From Neopestalotiopsis rosae (Eukaryota; Ascomycota; Sordariomycetes; Amphisphaeriales; Sporocadaceae): a stretch of DNA of 64,000 nt. The translations under genes and the position numbers were made by a program. The notes beneath the pieces are model-generated. The model did no database searches, had not been told where the DNA came from, and saw nothing but the letters and a program-made list of their open reading frames with translations. The stretch spans positions 496,001-560,000 of the forward strand of contig JALGAS010000006.1 in the NCBI GenBank assembly GCA_023078685.1, read 5' to 3'. How positions within the stretch are numbered: the stretch's first letter is position 1; the number at the start of each line of letters is the position of its first letter. Of the stretch, positions 46,517 to 60,171 are shown one piece after another.

Positions 46517-48456
46517 CTACTCTTCTGTGGCGGCTTTCTTGGTAGAAGTCCACTTCTTCATAAAATCCTTCTGTCTTGGTAGGGACTTGGCCTCCTTCTC
46601 AGCTTTGTCGTCGTCATCAAAGAGTTTCATTTTTGGCGGCGGACGCGATCGCACGGTATTCTTTAGTCGCTTAATCATACCATCAAGAGACAACTTGACC
46701 TCTTTTTTCAGAATCAGCGTATTATCGCTAATCTTGTCGTGAAGAATTTTGAGCCTCACAACCACTCCGTCAATATTCTCGTCATAACGAAGTCTAGCTT
46801 CAGCTTCTGACGCAGTCGAAGCAGAAGCGGCTAGTTCAGCGCGGTAGAGATGAGTCCCATCGTGGATCACAATGTCGAGGAGTGTAATTAGGGCGATGAG
46901 TTCCCCAAAATCAGTAGTGCCAGTAATCCGAAAGTCGGGCTCTGACATGCGGCTGAAAATATCATGAATAGTAACAGATCGATCAGGGTCCTTGGCACCG
47001 ATGTTGGGTTTGTTGAGAAGGGCTTCTGATGCCAGGCGCCGCTGGAGATCAATGCCTCGAGGTATCGACGTTGGGAGCATGGTGATAGCAATCGATCTTT
47101 GTGATGCTTGCTCAATGCTCGCGTGTAGGTAGTTGCATAGACTTTTACACTGGAAGAGTTTAGTACGACTACTTGGAAGAGGAGGACCATAAGACTCACG
47201 CAATACTCCCATCGAGCTGATGCGGCAGGCAATGCTGATATCAGCTCGAGTAGAGCTGTGGAGTGAGCGACCTGCAACCCGGCCACAGTCACGACAATGG
47301 GATCGAGGCCCAGTCGCAGGAGCATTTTGATTGCATCAAGATTGGTCTCTGTGCTGAGATTTGGAGTCATGCGCGTGAGCAACTCCAAGAAGTATCTGAG
47401 GTGCGCCCAGTCTCTCCCCGGATAAGGGTTCTGCAGTCCAGGTGAGAGTGGAAATTTCTCATCCTCACCTGAATATTTTGGGCCTCCCAATCTCCCGAGC
47501 ATACGGTACAGCTCTTCTGCAGTCACGAGACGATGTGTATCGTCAGTACAGAGCGCAGCTAACTCGATATACTGGTTACGTAGCTGCACATCATTCTCAA
47601 CACAGACTTGGTCAAGGATCCACAGGTAAAGTTCGTCTGGTAGTTCCTTGCCCTTTTTTGCCAAGGTGGCAGGTAGCCCATGAATGAACATTTGATTTCT
47701 CGAGCTGTCCTTCTCGAGGATAGACCACGGTTTAGCTTTGACCGTCTTTTTTGGAAACGGTCTCCTCTTCTGGTCCCGCATAGGCTCCTCGAGATCGAAG
47801 AAGTAAGCACGAGGCCGGGATTCGTCACCCGTGGTTCGGTCTATAGCCATGGCGAGCTTTTCGACCTTGGTCTCATCTCCGTCAGCCATGATGGCCCCGC
47901 CGGCCATCTTTTCTGGGTTGACGACTGGCTCCAGCTCCTCCTCAGCCTCGGCCATGGCTGCCTTAACCCTGCGAACACTCTCGTCAAAAGCATTGTCCTG
48001 CTTTGCATGGTTGAGCAGGGTCTTGAGATCGAATTTATGCTTTGGTTGTTGCTGAAGGGTAAGGGGCGAGCGGTGCACAAAACCCCCGAGCGCAATCCTC
48101 TTGGCCTTTGGCGTTGTCATTAGACCGGCGGACACATTCTGCGAGGCTGTGCCCAAGGTGTTGCGTCCCCTCCCAAGCATTGCTCCTATAGACTCAAATG
48201 AAGAGTCCGAATCATCATCTTCATCGTCGGATCCCTTGATCTCGGTATCACGTGCCCGAGGTGTCTTGATGACATTTTTCTGAGGAGTGATGGGAGAAGA
48301 AGGCAAGTCCGGCGAGTCCAGCCAAAGGTCGACAGGTGCAGGTTTGGCTGTTTGCTTCGGCTCCGATCCTAGCTGAACGGCGGTGCCAGAGTCTGGTTTC
48401 GAGGGCTGTGATGACTTCTTCCCAAAGAAACCTCGTATATCTCCATTTTTGGACAT
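46517..48456 (-). CDS. Probable CANIN-domain protein (NSE6/SLF2-like, Smc5/6 accessory)
   Basis: CANIN proteins bind the Smc5/6 complex and guide it to damaged or stalled DNA. Two exons read leftward, 48456-47200 and 47149-46517, give 629 aa; the 50-nt intron ends in TTCCAG. Residues 1-14 hold NGDIRGFFGKK, close to a PCNA-interacting PIP box. Residues 15-200 are disordered, with acidic and Ser-rich stretches (DDEDDDSDSSFES) and a TPKAKR motif. A folded helical part starts near 255 with KPWSILEKD and runs through LPDELYLWILDQVCVENDVQLR, which I recognise as CANIN-like. The last 60 residues are Lys-rich. The chosen ATG (48456) keeps the PIP-like start; an upstream in-frame ATG at 48588 is possible but adds unrelated sequence. 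The family call rests on motif memory only. Confidence 0.65.
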
Positions 48457-51400
48457 GTTTGCCAAATTTTGCCGGTCAGGCCAAAAACAGGCTGGCGCTT
48501 GGCATTGAAGGTGCACTCTCGACGCGATTCGGTGGCTCCATTCGCGATTGGGACGTGATTGCTGCAACGCAAAGTCACATGATATCAATTAAACAATTGA
48601 TCCAGCATGCATACAGTTGGGGAAGTTGCGCGGGTCAACTGGTTGTAAGGAACTCAAATGTACCTGAACGTACGTAATCACGGCCAACGGTACCTAGTGG
48701 CCTTAGCGCAAAGCATATCAGTTGCCCGACATCTGGAACTGCTCTGCCAAGCCGCCGGCAGCTGATATGGTACTGATGCTATTTGGCTGATCGCCATTTC
48801 CCCTCGCAGGTCCTCACTTTGGTTTGCTTGGGCGAACGAAACCTCGGCCGGGGTGTCGATGGGGTCCTGCTGTGATCTAAGAAAGGTACCATCTGGGTGC
48901 ATCTGCATCGTCAAAAAAGCCCCCCAGTTCTTTCCTCCCTTGCCCTGCCTCGTCTGCATCAAAAGTTGCACTATTTTTCCATGGTGGCTTTTGGAGGGGG
49001 GACCACAGCTAGCTTTGTAGTATGGTAGTAATCCGCTTGGGGACTCACAGATGCACCTCACAATCTGCAACATTAAAACCCCCCTCCGTGGCATACGTGC
49101 GCCATCAACCATCCAATTATGTGCAAGCAACGGATGCAGGCTCTTTGGCTTCTTTGGCTCTTTGATCCCTCTCGCCCATGTCTGTTCGTCTGAAGCATCT
49201 GGGGGAGAATGGGGAAGAGAACATAGTAATCAGTTTCCATCAAGGGGGGTGAAGCGTTCCCAAGCGCAACCCACCACGATGTGTCCATTCACGATGATCA
49301 ACGGGGCACACTGGGCTGCAGAAGGGGGGTTCGGAGGAGACGAATCGAGCGCATGGGCCATTTTGAACGATTATATTCGTGGCCTAGACACGTCAGTCGC
49401 CAATGCGCGCTCAATCTACTACACGGCGAGGCGGACTGCGACAGGCCATATTAAATGAAACATCTGGTGACTGTAGTACGTATGTTCCTGCGTAGTAAAC
49501 GACGCAGGCTGGATAATAAAGTGTGACATGTGTAACAAGGTACTGTATATAGTTGCTCCCATAATAACGTTCGCTTTTTTTTTTTCACTTTCTAGTCTGG
49601 TCGCTGCAACGTGATTGCAGCCCTACCATTTGCCTATATCCTCTTTCCATTATGGGAGGCTGGCCGGCACTAGATATCCGCGATTCCCATGGTTCCGCTT
49701 GGTAGAATCTGGATGGTCCTAAAAGGTGCGGCTGCTACCCAAGCCAAGTCCAGAAAGAAACAGGCCGCTAAAACAGCTGCCCCTGGCCTGGCTGGCTGGC
49801 GAGCGAGGAAAAGCATGAAAAGGGCAAGCGAGTAATAACAGGGACCGTGGGACCTGATGAGCATATCACAAGAATAACAAAAATGGCGAGCATACCGTTG
49901 AAACTTTGTTGATGCCACAGTGACTCGTTGGCGTGCCTTTGACCGTTCTTGGCTGCCGTCCTTTTCAGACGACCGACTTTGGTCTGTGAAACGATTCAAT
50001 CCCGTTCCCGGATGATACCGAGCAGCGTAGCGAGTCGTGGGTTTTTTGTTCCTTTTGACAGGACGTACAAAGACCCCTTTATCCTCGAGATCGGCAGAGA
50101 CAAGTGCCGGTTCTGGAACGTCGCCAGGGCTTTAAAGATCCAAGCGTATTCATCCATTTCCAATCTGCTGGTATACCGTTTTTATTCAAACAGTTGGAGG
50201 AAGCTTGAGATCGTGTACAGATAATCCTTAAATTCTAATAGTAGTAGGCTATCTTAGTTCCTTACACATGCTAAGTCATGTCGCGGCAGGCTTTTGCGCT
50301 CCCGCTTGGTAAGCTTCGATGTTGGTCACTTTCTCGCCCCGTTAGATCAGCCCGTTGTCCGTTGCCCCAACCGCTTTTCGAGTCGGGAGTCATCATCCTA
50401 CAGACTAGAGGGAAAAGCGTGATAGCGCAGGCACGTCAGGTCTGGTAGTTGGCGAGTTGGTTGCACTGGTTGTTGGTAGTGCAGCTGTTTAGTTGCAAAA
50501 GAGGCGTGCATAGCGGCCGCCAACTCTGAAGCCTTTTACCTGGTGTAACCTGGAAAGCAACAATGTACTACGTATGAACGGTCTGAACTAAAGCCAAGCT
50601 TCAGGTCTTCCAAGGTGCGACGATGAGCCAGTCAGAAGAAATGGCTGGTCGCCCTACGCAGAGTCGTGCATGTCCGAGAATCGTTTGGTTGCGGCAAAAA
50701 GCAGGAACGAAAGGGAGTGTGAATTTCGACCTACCCAACTTCGCGGGGGACTCCTTCGACGTCACCTGCTGGCGGGCACTAGGTATGAGCTAGACCACCG
50801 AGCCGGGCGGAAAAATTTATGGCGCTCGCTCGCTCGTCGCGGCTTTTTCTTATACAGGGCGAGAGAATGATGAGAGATGAATCGAGTCTGATCAAAAAGT
50901 CGCGTTACCGTACCTGGCTGCTGGGTGGGGATACGGTCTTCTGCGAGCGAGCAATCAAGGGCCAAAAAATCTCAGGTACGGCAGACCCAATCAATACAAT
51001 TCGCGCTGTCGCGGCCATTGTGTAGATTCGAGAAGGGCCAAGGCTTTTTCATCTGCTCTGCATCTCGGTCCTCAGCCAGGGCCCCCGAGTCAAAATCGTG
51101 AGATATCCACAAGGGGCCCCATCCCTGTGGGGGAGTGGAACCCGTCGAGGCTCGTCACCATAGTCTGGGTTCAATGTTCTGTGTGATCTCGACGGCTGTG
51201 AGTGATCATGTAACCCGTACGTACAGTGATGATACAGTGCGGCCCAGGTCTTCGGTGTCGCGGGCAAGGCTTTCTGGCCGTTGGCTGCAGCCAGTATCAC
51301 TTGATTCTTTTTTAGTATATGTCTCTTCATAGCCCGTCCAACCGTCGAGAGGCAGGGACTTTTTGGAGACTCCAACTGGCAAAGATTGTCCCAAGGATTT

Positions 51401-54070
51401 TTGTCGCACAAATCTGACTGCAGTTCAGTCTGGAGTAAGCGCTCGGCGCTCGCTCGCTCGCAGGTCGTTTGTCAGGAATAGAAGTCAGAAACGGACGTCG
51501 GTCCACCGAAAGGATCACGGTATGATGTACATGGGAATGTGGCGGTGCCTTCGACTCTTTAACAACGCACCTAACAAATGACGAAGTTGACCCAAGTGAT
51601 CATGATAAGATCTGCATGTTGATGGCCATGTATTTCATATCCAAGAGAGCCTTTTTATTCTCTCTTTTCGTTCATTCGACCAGTGAAAAGCTGACGGGTA
51701 TTTGATGCGTCTTTTCGCTAAGCTGAGGTAAGAAGTGAGGGAGCTGCGAGCTGTGATGCTCACAATACCCTACAGTGGTCTACCCTGGTCTGGATCTGAT
51801 AATCAATCAAATGCCTGTCACCCATCGCTACCGAGAAATTGACCAGCCATATTTTGATTTGATTGACCCCTAAAGCGCGCCGGGCGATCACGGTTATAGC
51901 GGCAGAACTATTGTTAGAAATCAATCAGCGCCGCAATGCCCTGTTATATACACCTGGTTTCTTGTATAGTATCTAGAGATGTTTATTCACACGATATTTG
52001 TGTGTTTTGTGCACCGAGACTGAATAGAGAGTCTATTCATTCGCTTGCCTTGCCATGTACAAACAAGGTCCAGAGACACAGACAGGCTGCATATCCATAA
52101 GGCAGACTTTTGGCACGCATGTGGCATGTTGAGAGAATTGGCTTTTGGGTAAGTTAAAGAGAGAAAGAAAGCTGCAGCGATACATTCACTTTAGCAGACC
52201 CGCGAGAGCAAGGAGAATCCCATCCCTCGTGGCAGCCAACAGCGCTACACGTTGTCTCACACGAAGAATCCTCGAGGGGCGGCAAAGCTATGGTGGCGTC
52301 TTTACGTCAAACCTAGACTGTATAATAGTGAGCCAACCTGCCGAGCTGCTGCTTCTCATCGGCGAGTTGGGGCTCAATGGTGCCAAGGTGCAAGAGAGTG
52401 TCATTGTCCCATTTTGTCCCATTCCTATGAAGGAGAAGGATTCAGTGGTGCATGAGATGTGCGACTTGTTGGTTGGACATACTATGTAGAGGGTCATCAC
52501 CTCAGAGACACACCCAGCTGAACCAACTGGTCCTACAGGCTACTACTACTACTACTACGATGCCTGCTTACCCAGGATTACGAACCTGGAACACGCGGTA
52601 AAATTACGCCCAGGAAGAGAAAACGTCTTGTCTGCACCTGCACCAATGTGGCTTCGGAGTTGGGACTTGCACATTTGGTTGGCATTGGCAATGTGGTGCT
52701 TACCAATCTCCCGCCCGCCTTGGCCATTTTATTTTTCTTGCTCTCTTTCTCTCGGCTCGCTCTAAACAGCCTCTAGTCCGCAGTCGGCCAAGCTGATCTT
52801 TTTTTGGGCAAACATTGAACAGTAATAATCCCTACTTGCGAAACCTGTGCCAGTGGTCCGCAGTTATGCCTGAGCCAATGCCATTGGCGAGCGCTGTATT
52901 GGTAACAACCGGACTGCACAAAACACCGGGCCACGGAGTTCAGGTAGAAACCCGATCCAAGACCAGGCTGCTTCACTATTTCTGGCAAGTCGGAGGAGAG
53001 AGAGAGAGGAGCACCTACCTAACAACTGGGGGGTGTACTGGACGCCTGCAGTGGGACAAAGTGGGATACTTATTAGGTGCCTCGTATATTGGCCGAACAA
53101 AGCCAGGCGTGCACAAAATCAATCAACTGTGACTTGCCAAACAAGAAAAAAAAATGCTCAGCCAGCCGTGTGTGCAATGTAAGATCATTCATGTTGTTCG
53201 TCTCTATTACCATGGACGGTATCATACTCTGAGCCCGACTCGGGATAAGAAATGTAGGTTGGAGGATCGGGGGCGCATGTCTCTCACACCCGAGAGGGCT
53301 TAGCACAGTGCGGTGGACGTTGTCGACGGAGACGAGTTATGCAGGCCCAACTGGACCCCCCTGATGTAACGCCTGTGCACGCTGCAAAGGGGGGGCCACT
53401 CGCCTGTAGTAAGAGGTCGATTCACGAGGTATTCAGTGTACTGCACTACACCATTTCCCAAGGACTTCAGTGTTCCCCCCTCCAAAACTTGCTAGGGTGG
53501 CCACTCAGTGAGCATCGGGGTCCCGCTTCTGCGTTATCCCCGGCCCATCCGATATTAGCGATCCAGTTCCAGCACTTGGAACTTTCCAATAAGCAGAGAG
53601 CCCGACCCTTTTCCTTTTCGGTCTCGCTGTCATCAACCACCCCGTCGACTCCGTCCGTTGCCTTGAACCGCAAGGAACTGGAAAAAAAGTAGGGACTGTG
53701 CACCTCAATCTCGCCTGGTCGACCTACTTTTTTTCTTGCTGTTGTCAACAACAAAGACAAACGTTGACGAAATCGTAACAATCCAGGTGCAATCCACCCA
53801 CCAGCTTGGTTTGCACGACGGCGCCCACTCGGTGACATAGGACGACCGTTGCGCCGGATCCGTCAAAACAGAGAGCGACGACTCCAACGGGCAGTCAGCT
53901 CCAAACAGCTTTCAAAGCAAAAATTCCAACCAAACACCAACGACACTGCAGCTAGTAACCTTAACGACAAGAGACGAAAATTCTTGGGACGAAAGAGCGC
54001 GCGCAACGGCCAAGGGGCCACTCTGGCGTAACCAGCGGGTTGAACGGGCTCTGCCCGTAACTCGGCAAAA
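48457..54070. other. Long divergent intergenic region
   Basis: 5.6 kb between the CANIN-type gene and the flippase, which point away from each other. No recognised gene lies here. A TAC repeat lies at 52541-52558 and a small hairpin at 52572-52589. Short CGCTCGCTCG runs occur near 50825 and 51448. The final 300 bp are probably the flippase leader; the frame at 53849-54031 lacks an ATG. Confidence 0.6.
52541..52558. repeat. TAC trinucleotide microsatellite
   Basis: Six TAC units just upstream of a hairpin with a 5-bp stem (CCAGG/CCTGG) at 52572-52589. Confidence 0.85.
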
Positions 54071-57000
54071 ATGGCAAAAGGTGAAGGCGCGCACGGCACA
54101 GACAAGGCTCCAAAGCGGTCAAGATGGGCGACGCGCAAGATGACGGTCAAGAGCGGTGGTGTCAAGAGGGTTTCCATCATGGACCGGATACACAAACGTA
54201 CGGGTTCGTCTGAAAAGAAGAGGCATTCTGGAGGCAGTAATTCGGTGAGGCAAGAAGGGGCCGACGATGACGAAACCTACGATCCCAATGATCCAAACGA
54301 CCCAAATGATCCAAACGAGGGTAATCAGGACGACGCCAACAGCAGTGCTTCGAGCGACGATGGCGAAGGTCGGACATTATTCTTCAATGTTCCCCTGCCT
54401 GCGCAATTCAAAGACGAAGAGGGTCATCCTCTACAACAATTTACGCGAAACAAGATCCGGACAGCCAAATATACGCCCCTATCTTTTATTCCGAAGAATT
54501 TGTGGTTTCAATTCCACAACATCGCCAATATATTCTTCTTGTTTCTAGTTATTCTTGTGGTATGTAGCTGCACCATCACTCGTAACCATATGATTGGCTT
54601 TCCCGCCATCATAACAGCTTCTTCCTCATTCCAATGTTCTCTTTCTGCCAACTCTGGTCTGGATCGTCTCTAACATATCATACTCTAGATTTTCCCCATC
54701 TTTGGTGGTAGCAATCCGGGTCTGAACGCAGTACCGCTCATCTTCATTATTGCCGTCACGGCCGTAAAAGATGCCATAGAAGATTACAGAAGAACTGTTC
54801 TGGATATCGAGCTAAACAATGCCCCAGTGCACCGCCTGGTCGGTTGGGACAATGTCAATGTTCAGGAGGATAACGTTTCGTCGTGGCGCAAATTCAAGAA
54901 GGCCAGCTCCAAGTTCTTTGGCGCCATCTGGCACGCGATTGAGAGTTTGTGGAAGAAGGATACCAAGAAGAGCGCCATGGCCAGCATCGCCGATCCTCGC
55001 CCTTCCATCGATACTCATGCAACATACAGAGAGTCCGTCATCTCTCCTCACACGGACCGAACTTCGTACATTTCGGCACAGGAGGACATCCAGATGACCC
55101 CCATGGCCTCGCCTTTGGCCTCGCCGCTTCCTCCAACCGATACCCTTTCTGTGCCAAACTCTCCCCGGCCGGACACAAGCCTGTCGTTCAACCAGGACCA
55201 GCCAGACTCTATCGACAGAATCCAAGGAGACCTTATTAACCACAGCAGAGCCACCAACGGCGGTGCTCGATTCCACAAGGATGCTTGGAAGAATGTGCAG
55301 GTCGGAGATTTCGTGCGTCTGTACAACGACGACGAGCTTCCTGCCGATATTATTGTCTTGTCCACGTCTGACCCCGATGGCGCATGTTACGTCGAAACTA
55401 AGAACCTTGACGGTGAGACGAACTTGAAGGTGCGAACTGCCTTGCGATGCGGACGCACCTTGAAGCATGCGAGAGATTGCGAAAAGGCCGAGTTCTCTAT
55501 CGAAAGCGAAGCAGCACAACCAAATTTGTATAAGTACAACGGTGCTATCAACTGGACACAAAACGTCCGTGGCACTGACAGGGAAATGTCGGAACCCATC
55601 TCGATTGACAACTTGCTGCTTCGTGGCTGCAACCTCCGCAACACAGACTGGGTTCTTGGTATCGTTGTTTTCACTGGACATGATACCAAAATCATGATGA
55701 ACGCCGGTATCACGCCCAGCAAGCGCGCTCGTATTGCCCGTGAGCTCAATTTCAACGTCATCTGCAACTTTGGAATCCTGCTCGTCATGTGTCTGGTCTC
55801 TGCCATCGTCAACGGTATCGCTTGGGGCAAGTCAGATGCTTCTCTTGCATACTTCGAATACGGCTCCATTGGCGGATCAGCTGGGTTGACTGGCTTCATC
55901 ACTTTCTGGGCTGCAGTCATTGTCTTCCAGAACTTGGTGCCCATTTCCCTCTACATCTCGCTCGAAATTGTCAGAACGCTCCAGGCAGTCTTCATCTACA
56001 GCGATGTTGAAATGTACTACGATGTTATCGATCAACCCTGTGTGCCCAAATCGTGGAACATCTCTGATGACGTGGGCCAAATCGAATACATCTTCTCCGA
56101 CAAGACCGGTACCTTGACTCAAAATGTCATGGAGTTCAAGAAGGCCACCATCAACGGACAACCCTACGGCGAGGCATATACTGAAGCACAGGCCGGTCTG
56201 CAGAAACGACTTGGAATCGACGTAGTGGCGGAAGCAGCGAGGGCTAAGAAGGAAATCGCAGAAGCCAAGATCCGTGCTCTCCGCGGTCTTCGTCGCATCC
56301 ACGACAACCCATTTCTCCACGACGACGAAGTTACTTTCATTGCGCCCGATTTCGTAGAAGACTTGGCAGGCGAAGGCCAATTCGGAGAGGAACAGGCAAA
56401 GGCCAACGAACATTTCATGCTTGCCTTGGCCCTTTGCCACACGGTTATCTCTGAACATGTGCCCGGCGACCCGCCCAAGATTGTGTTCAAAGCCCAATCT
56501 CCTGATGAGGCCGCGCTCGTCGCCACTGCCCGCGATATGGGTTTCACCGTCTTGGGAGCGACCAGCGATGGTATCAAGTTGAACGTCATGGGCAAGGAAA
56601 TCCAGTATCCTATTCTCAACACTATCGAGTTCAACTCGAGCCGTAAGAGAATGAGTGCGATTATCAAGTTTCCCGATGGCACGATTCGCTTGTTTTGCAA
56701 GGGAGCCGACAGTGTGATCTATTCCCGACTCAAGCGCGGAGAACAGCAAGAGCTTCGCAAGACGACTGCCGATCACTTGGAAATGTTTGCTCGCGAGGGT
56801 CTGCGTACACTTTGTATCGCTGAGCGTGTCTTAGGTGAAAAGGAATACTTGGAATGGCGAAAGGAACATGACAAGGCTGCTACAGCCCTCACGGATCGTG
56901 AGGAGAAGCTCGAGGAAGTCGCCAACAAGATCGAACAGGAACTCACCCTACTCGGTGGAACCGCTATTGAAGACAGACTCCAAGACGGCGTTCCTGACAC

Positions 57001-58897
57001 CATTGCTCTGCTTGGACAAGCCGGTATCAAACTTTGGGTCCTCACCGGCGACAAGGTGGAGACTGCCATCAATATTGGTTTCTCTTGCAATCTGCTCAAC
57101 AACGACATGGAATTGATCCATATGAAGGTTAATGAAGACGAGTCCGGCGCAACCCCCGACACGGAATTCTTGGAGACCGTGGAAAAGGAGCTCGACAAGC
57201 ACCTGCAATCCTTTGGCATCACGGGAAGTGATCAGGACTTGAAGGACGCCCGCAAGAACCACGAAGCCCCTGCGCCGACCCACGCTCTGGTCATTGACGG
57301 CTTTACTCTGCGCTGGGTTCTTCACGAGACCCTCATGCAGAAGTTCCTGCTTCTCTGCAAGCAATGTAAATCCGTCCTCTGCTGCCGTGTCAGTCCTGCC
57401 CAGAAAGCTGCCGTCGTTGCCATGGTCAAGACCGGTCTTGATGTCATGACTCTATCTGTTGGTGACGGTGCCAACGATGTGGCCATGATCCAAGAGGCCG
57501 ATGTTGGTGTCGGTATTGCTGGCGTGGAAGGTCGCCAAGCAGTCATGTCTTCGGACTATGCTATTGGTCAATTCCGCTTCCTGCAGCGCCTGGTCCTTGT
57601 CCACGGTCGGTGGTCGTACAGACGCCTGGCTGAGTCTATCTCCAATTTCTTCTATAAGAATATGATCTGGACGTGGTCTATTTTCTGGTTCCAGTGTTTC
57701 TGCGATTTCGACATCACCTACCTCATGGAGTACACATACATTCTCATGTTTAATCTGTTCTTTACGTCCGTTCCCGTTATCCTGATGGGTGTCCTTGACC
57801 AGGACGTCTCTGATGCCGTCTCTCTGGCTGTACCTGAGTTGTACCGCCGTGGTATCGAACGTCTTGAGTGGACGCAGACAAAGTTCTGGTGAGTTTTCAT
57901 CGAGGCTATTCCTCACGTCTATCAAATGCTAATCATAACAATCAACAGGCTCTACATGGTCGATGGAATCTACCAAAGTGTCATGGTATTCTTTATCCCT
58001 TACCTCACATTCATCAACGCCGACTTTATCACTGGTAACGGCCTCGACGTACAAGACCGTATCAGGCTTGGTTGCTATGTTGCACACCCGGCTGTGCTCA
58101 CAATCAACCTCTACATTCTCATCAACACCTATCGTTGGGATTGGATCATGTTGCTCGTTGTCGTACTGAGTGACTTGTTCATCTTCTTCTGGACTGGTGT
58201 CTATTCCTCCTTTACATCCTCTGCTCAATTCTACGGAGCTGCTCAAGAGGTCTACGCTCAAGCAAGTTTCTGGGCAGTCTTTGTTGTGACACCGGTCATT
58301 TGCATTCTTCCCCGATATGCCATCAAGGCTGTGCAAAAGGTTTACTTCCCCTACGATGTGGACATCATCCGCGAACAGATCACAATGGGTAAATTCAAGC
58401 ATGTTGAACCGCAAGAGACTGGCAAGGAGTCTGTCAAGACAGGATCCTCAGACTCTTCCGCAACATCTGCCGTTAAGCGCCACCAGCAATTCCCCAGCGT
58501 TGACGAAGATCGTCGTCCAATCTACCCACCAACACTGCACTCGACAACAACGCATAACGCTCGCAGCCAAAACGGCAGCGACGGAACGAATTATACGCGA
58601 CACGAACCATCGACCGAGATCAACGTTCGGCCATCATTGGATCGAGTTCGACCTTCGTACGACCGTATGCGAGCATCAATGGATCGGATGAGGCCCAGCT
58701 ACGAACAATCTAATGACTTTACTTCAGCTGCGATGCTGAGTCGCTACGAATCCACACGCACTGGTCCGTCACCAGATCCCACGGCCGAAGGCGGCGACGG
58801 CATAGTCAGTAGGATAAGGAGACGGACGAGGGGCAAGTCCTTCAAGTCGGCCTTCCAGTTCCACCACAAGGACAATCATATCGCCGAACATGAATAG
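54071..58897 (+). CDS. P4-ATPase phospholipid flippase, DNF1/DNF2 type
   Basis: P4-ATPases move phospholipids from the outer to the inner leaflet; DNF1/2 types act at the plasma membrane and endosomes, usually with a Cdc50-family partner. Three exons, 54071-54559, 54689-57888 and 57949-58897, give 1545 aa, close to yeast Dnf1. Visible motifs are DGETNLK (404-410), PISL in helix 4 (581-584), the phosphorylation site DKTGTLT (634-640), KGADSVI, TGDKVETAINIGF and GDGANDV (1088-1094). About ten hydrophobic segments fit the fold. The N-terminal tail has a DPN repeat (DPNDPNDPNDPN). The C-terminal tail has repeats of RPSxDR type (LDRVRPSYDRMRASMDRMRPSY). Both are probably regulatory. A hydrophilic insert between helices 2 and 3 is rich in Ser and Pro. 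Intron 1 interrupts the first membrane hairpin. Confidence 0.96.
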
Positions 58898-60171
58898 AAT
58901 TCATATTCCTCTTCGGTGGCTGATTGGCAAGTGGGTCATTCTATCCGTGGCTGGAAGAGATTGTTCAGCTCGACTGAACCAAGCTATAACACGGCCATGG
59001 AGAAAGAAAGATTGTTAGAGCTCGACTTGAGACGTATCAAATCAGAACCTGGCGCCGGCTGACGGGAACATAATCTGAAGACGACCACCGCCTTTCCATC
59101 CTTACATCTATATCCCTACAAACGACCAGCCTTTGATCTTCTTATACATTGTATCATACGAGATATATTTCCGGCCGTGAGGTTTTCACATGCCAGCTTG
59201 CTGACTACCCACCCTGCACGGCAACATGTTTCGTTTCTTTGGCGATACCAAGCGATCACGCATACTGTCCAGCACTCAACATACGACAATCACCCTTGAC
59301 GCGACTTTTGTTTTGTTTTACTCATTTTAAATTTTTCGAACCATTATCGTTATTTTGAATCTGGCGTCGGGGAGTACCTGGGAGATCACACAGCGAAAGA
59401 AGACGCATTGTACGAGATGACTGAGTTAATGCGTTGTCTAGATTAGGACATTTTCTCCTTTTTTTGTTTTTGTTGGTTCTTTATTCGTTCTGATTGTTTT
59501 TACCACTCGCACCAGTCCATGAAATTTTCTTCTGGCGTTCCGAAGAAAAGGATGACTGTTACCCCAGAGAGGGGCTGGCGAGCATGAGCCAGAAGAATGA
59601 GAAACTCAAGATGGAGATTGAAAGAAAGAGCTGGGGAAGCAGCTTGTGTATATAGGCAGTGGGGTGCTACATGACGTTGCATTGGGGAGAGAATAGAAGA
59701 AGAACAACAACAAAGCAAATACAAAATCATGCTCAACCTGATTGATCTAGACTTACTGCTTGGTTGTAATGTACATTTGTCACGGAAAATAGAGGATTTG
59801 TAGAAGTATCGTCATGAATAGGAATGCAGGATAAGAGCCATGCTATTGATACTCCAAAGTTTCTTTATTTCATATATTGTTGTGTTGAACTGCTCGGTGC
59901 TTGTTTGCTTGGTGTTGTTGTTACGTCAGTTTTTGGACACACTAGTTGAGCTGTCAGGGGCCGATGGATTGCGGGACCCTGGATCGGCCTTTACTTTTAA
60001 TTTTGAGCGAACGTACGACCAAGATCCAAGCCGAGATGTAACAGACAAGCCAGTGGGAAACTCACCCAGTCTCAATTGTTTCTTCAATCTTCCAGCTGAA
60101 TTGCTGCTTCTGTCAACTCAAAAAACAATAGATCTGCGGGAGACGTGCGCCTTACCTCACTGACTCCAAGA
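58898..60171. other. Intergenic region between the flippase and the aldehyde dehydrogenase
   Basis: 1.27 kb that holds the 3' end of the flippase and the promoter of the next plus-strand gene. No recognised gene is seen. Confidence 0.6.

Noticed and set aside
48457..48588. Upstream ATG that would extend the CANIN-type protein by 44 residues
   Set aside because: The extension is unrelated to the PIP-like start and the downstream ATG gives a more natural N-terminus.
52145..52489. 114-codon frame in the 5.6-kb intergenic region
   Set aside because: It begins at a TTG and neither composition nor motifs support a protein.
52571..52590. CCAGG-loop-CCTGG hairpin that looks like a tRNA T-arm on the minus strand
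   Set aside because: The expected acceptor stem, anticodon arm and A box are absent at the right distances, and the loop is not a canonical TTCRANY.
54812..55681. 289-codon minus-strand frame opposite the flippase
   Set aside because: It overlaps the well-supported P4-ATPase exon and lacks any motif.
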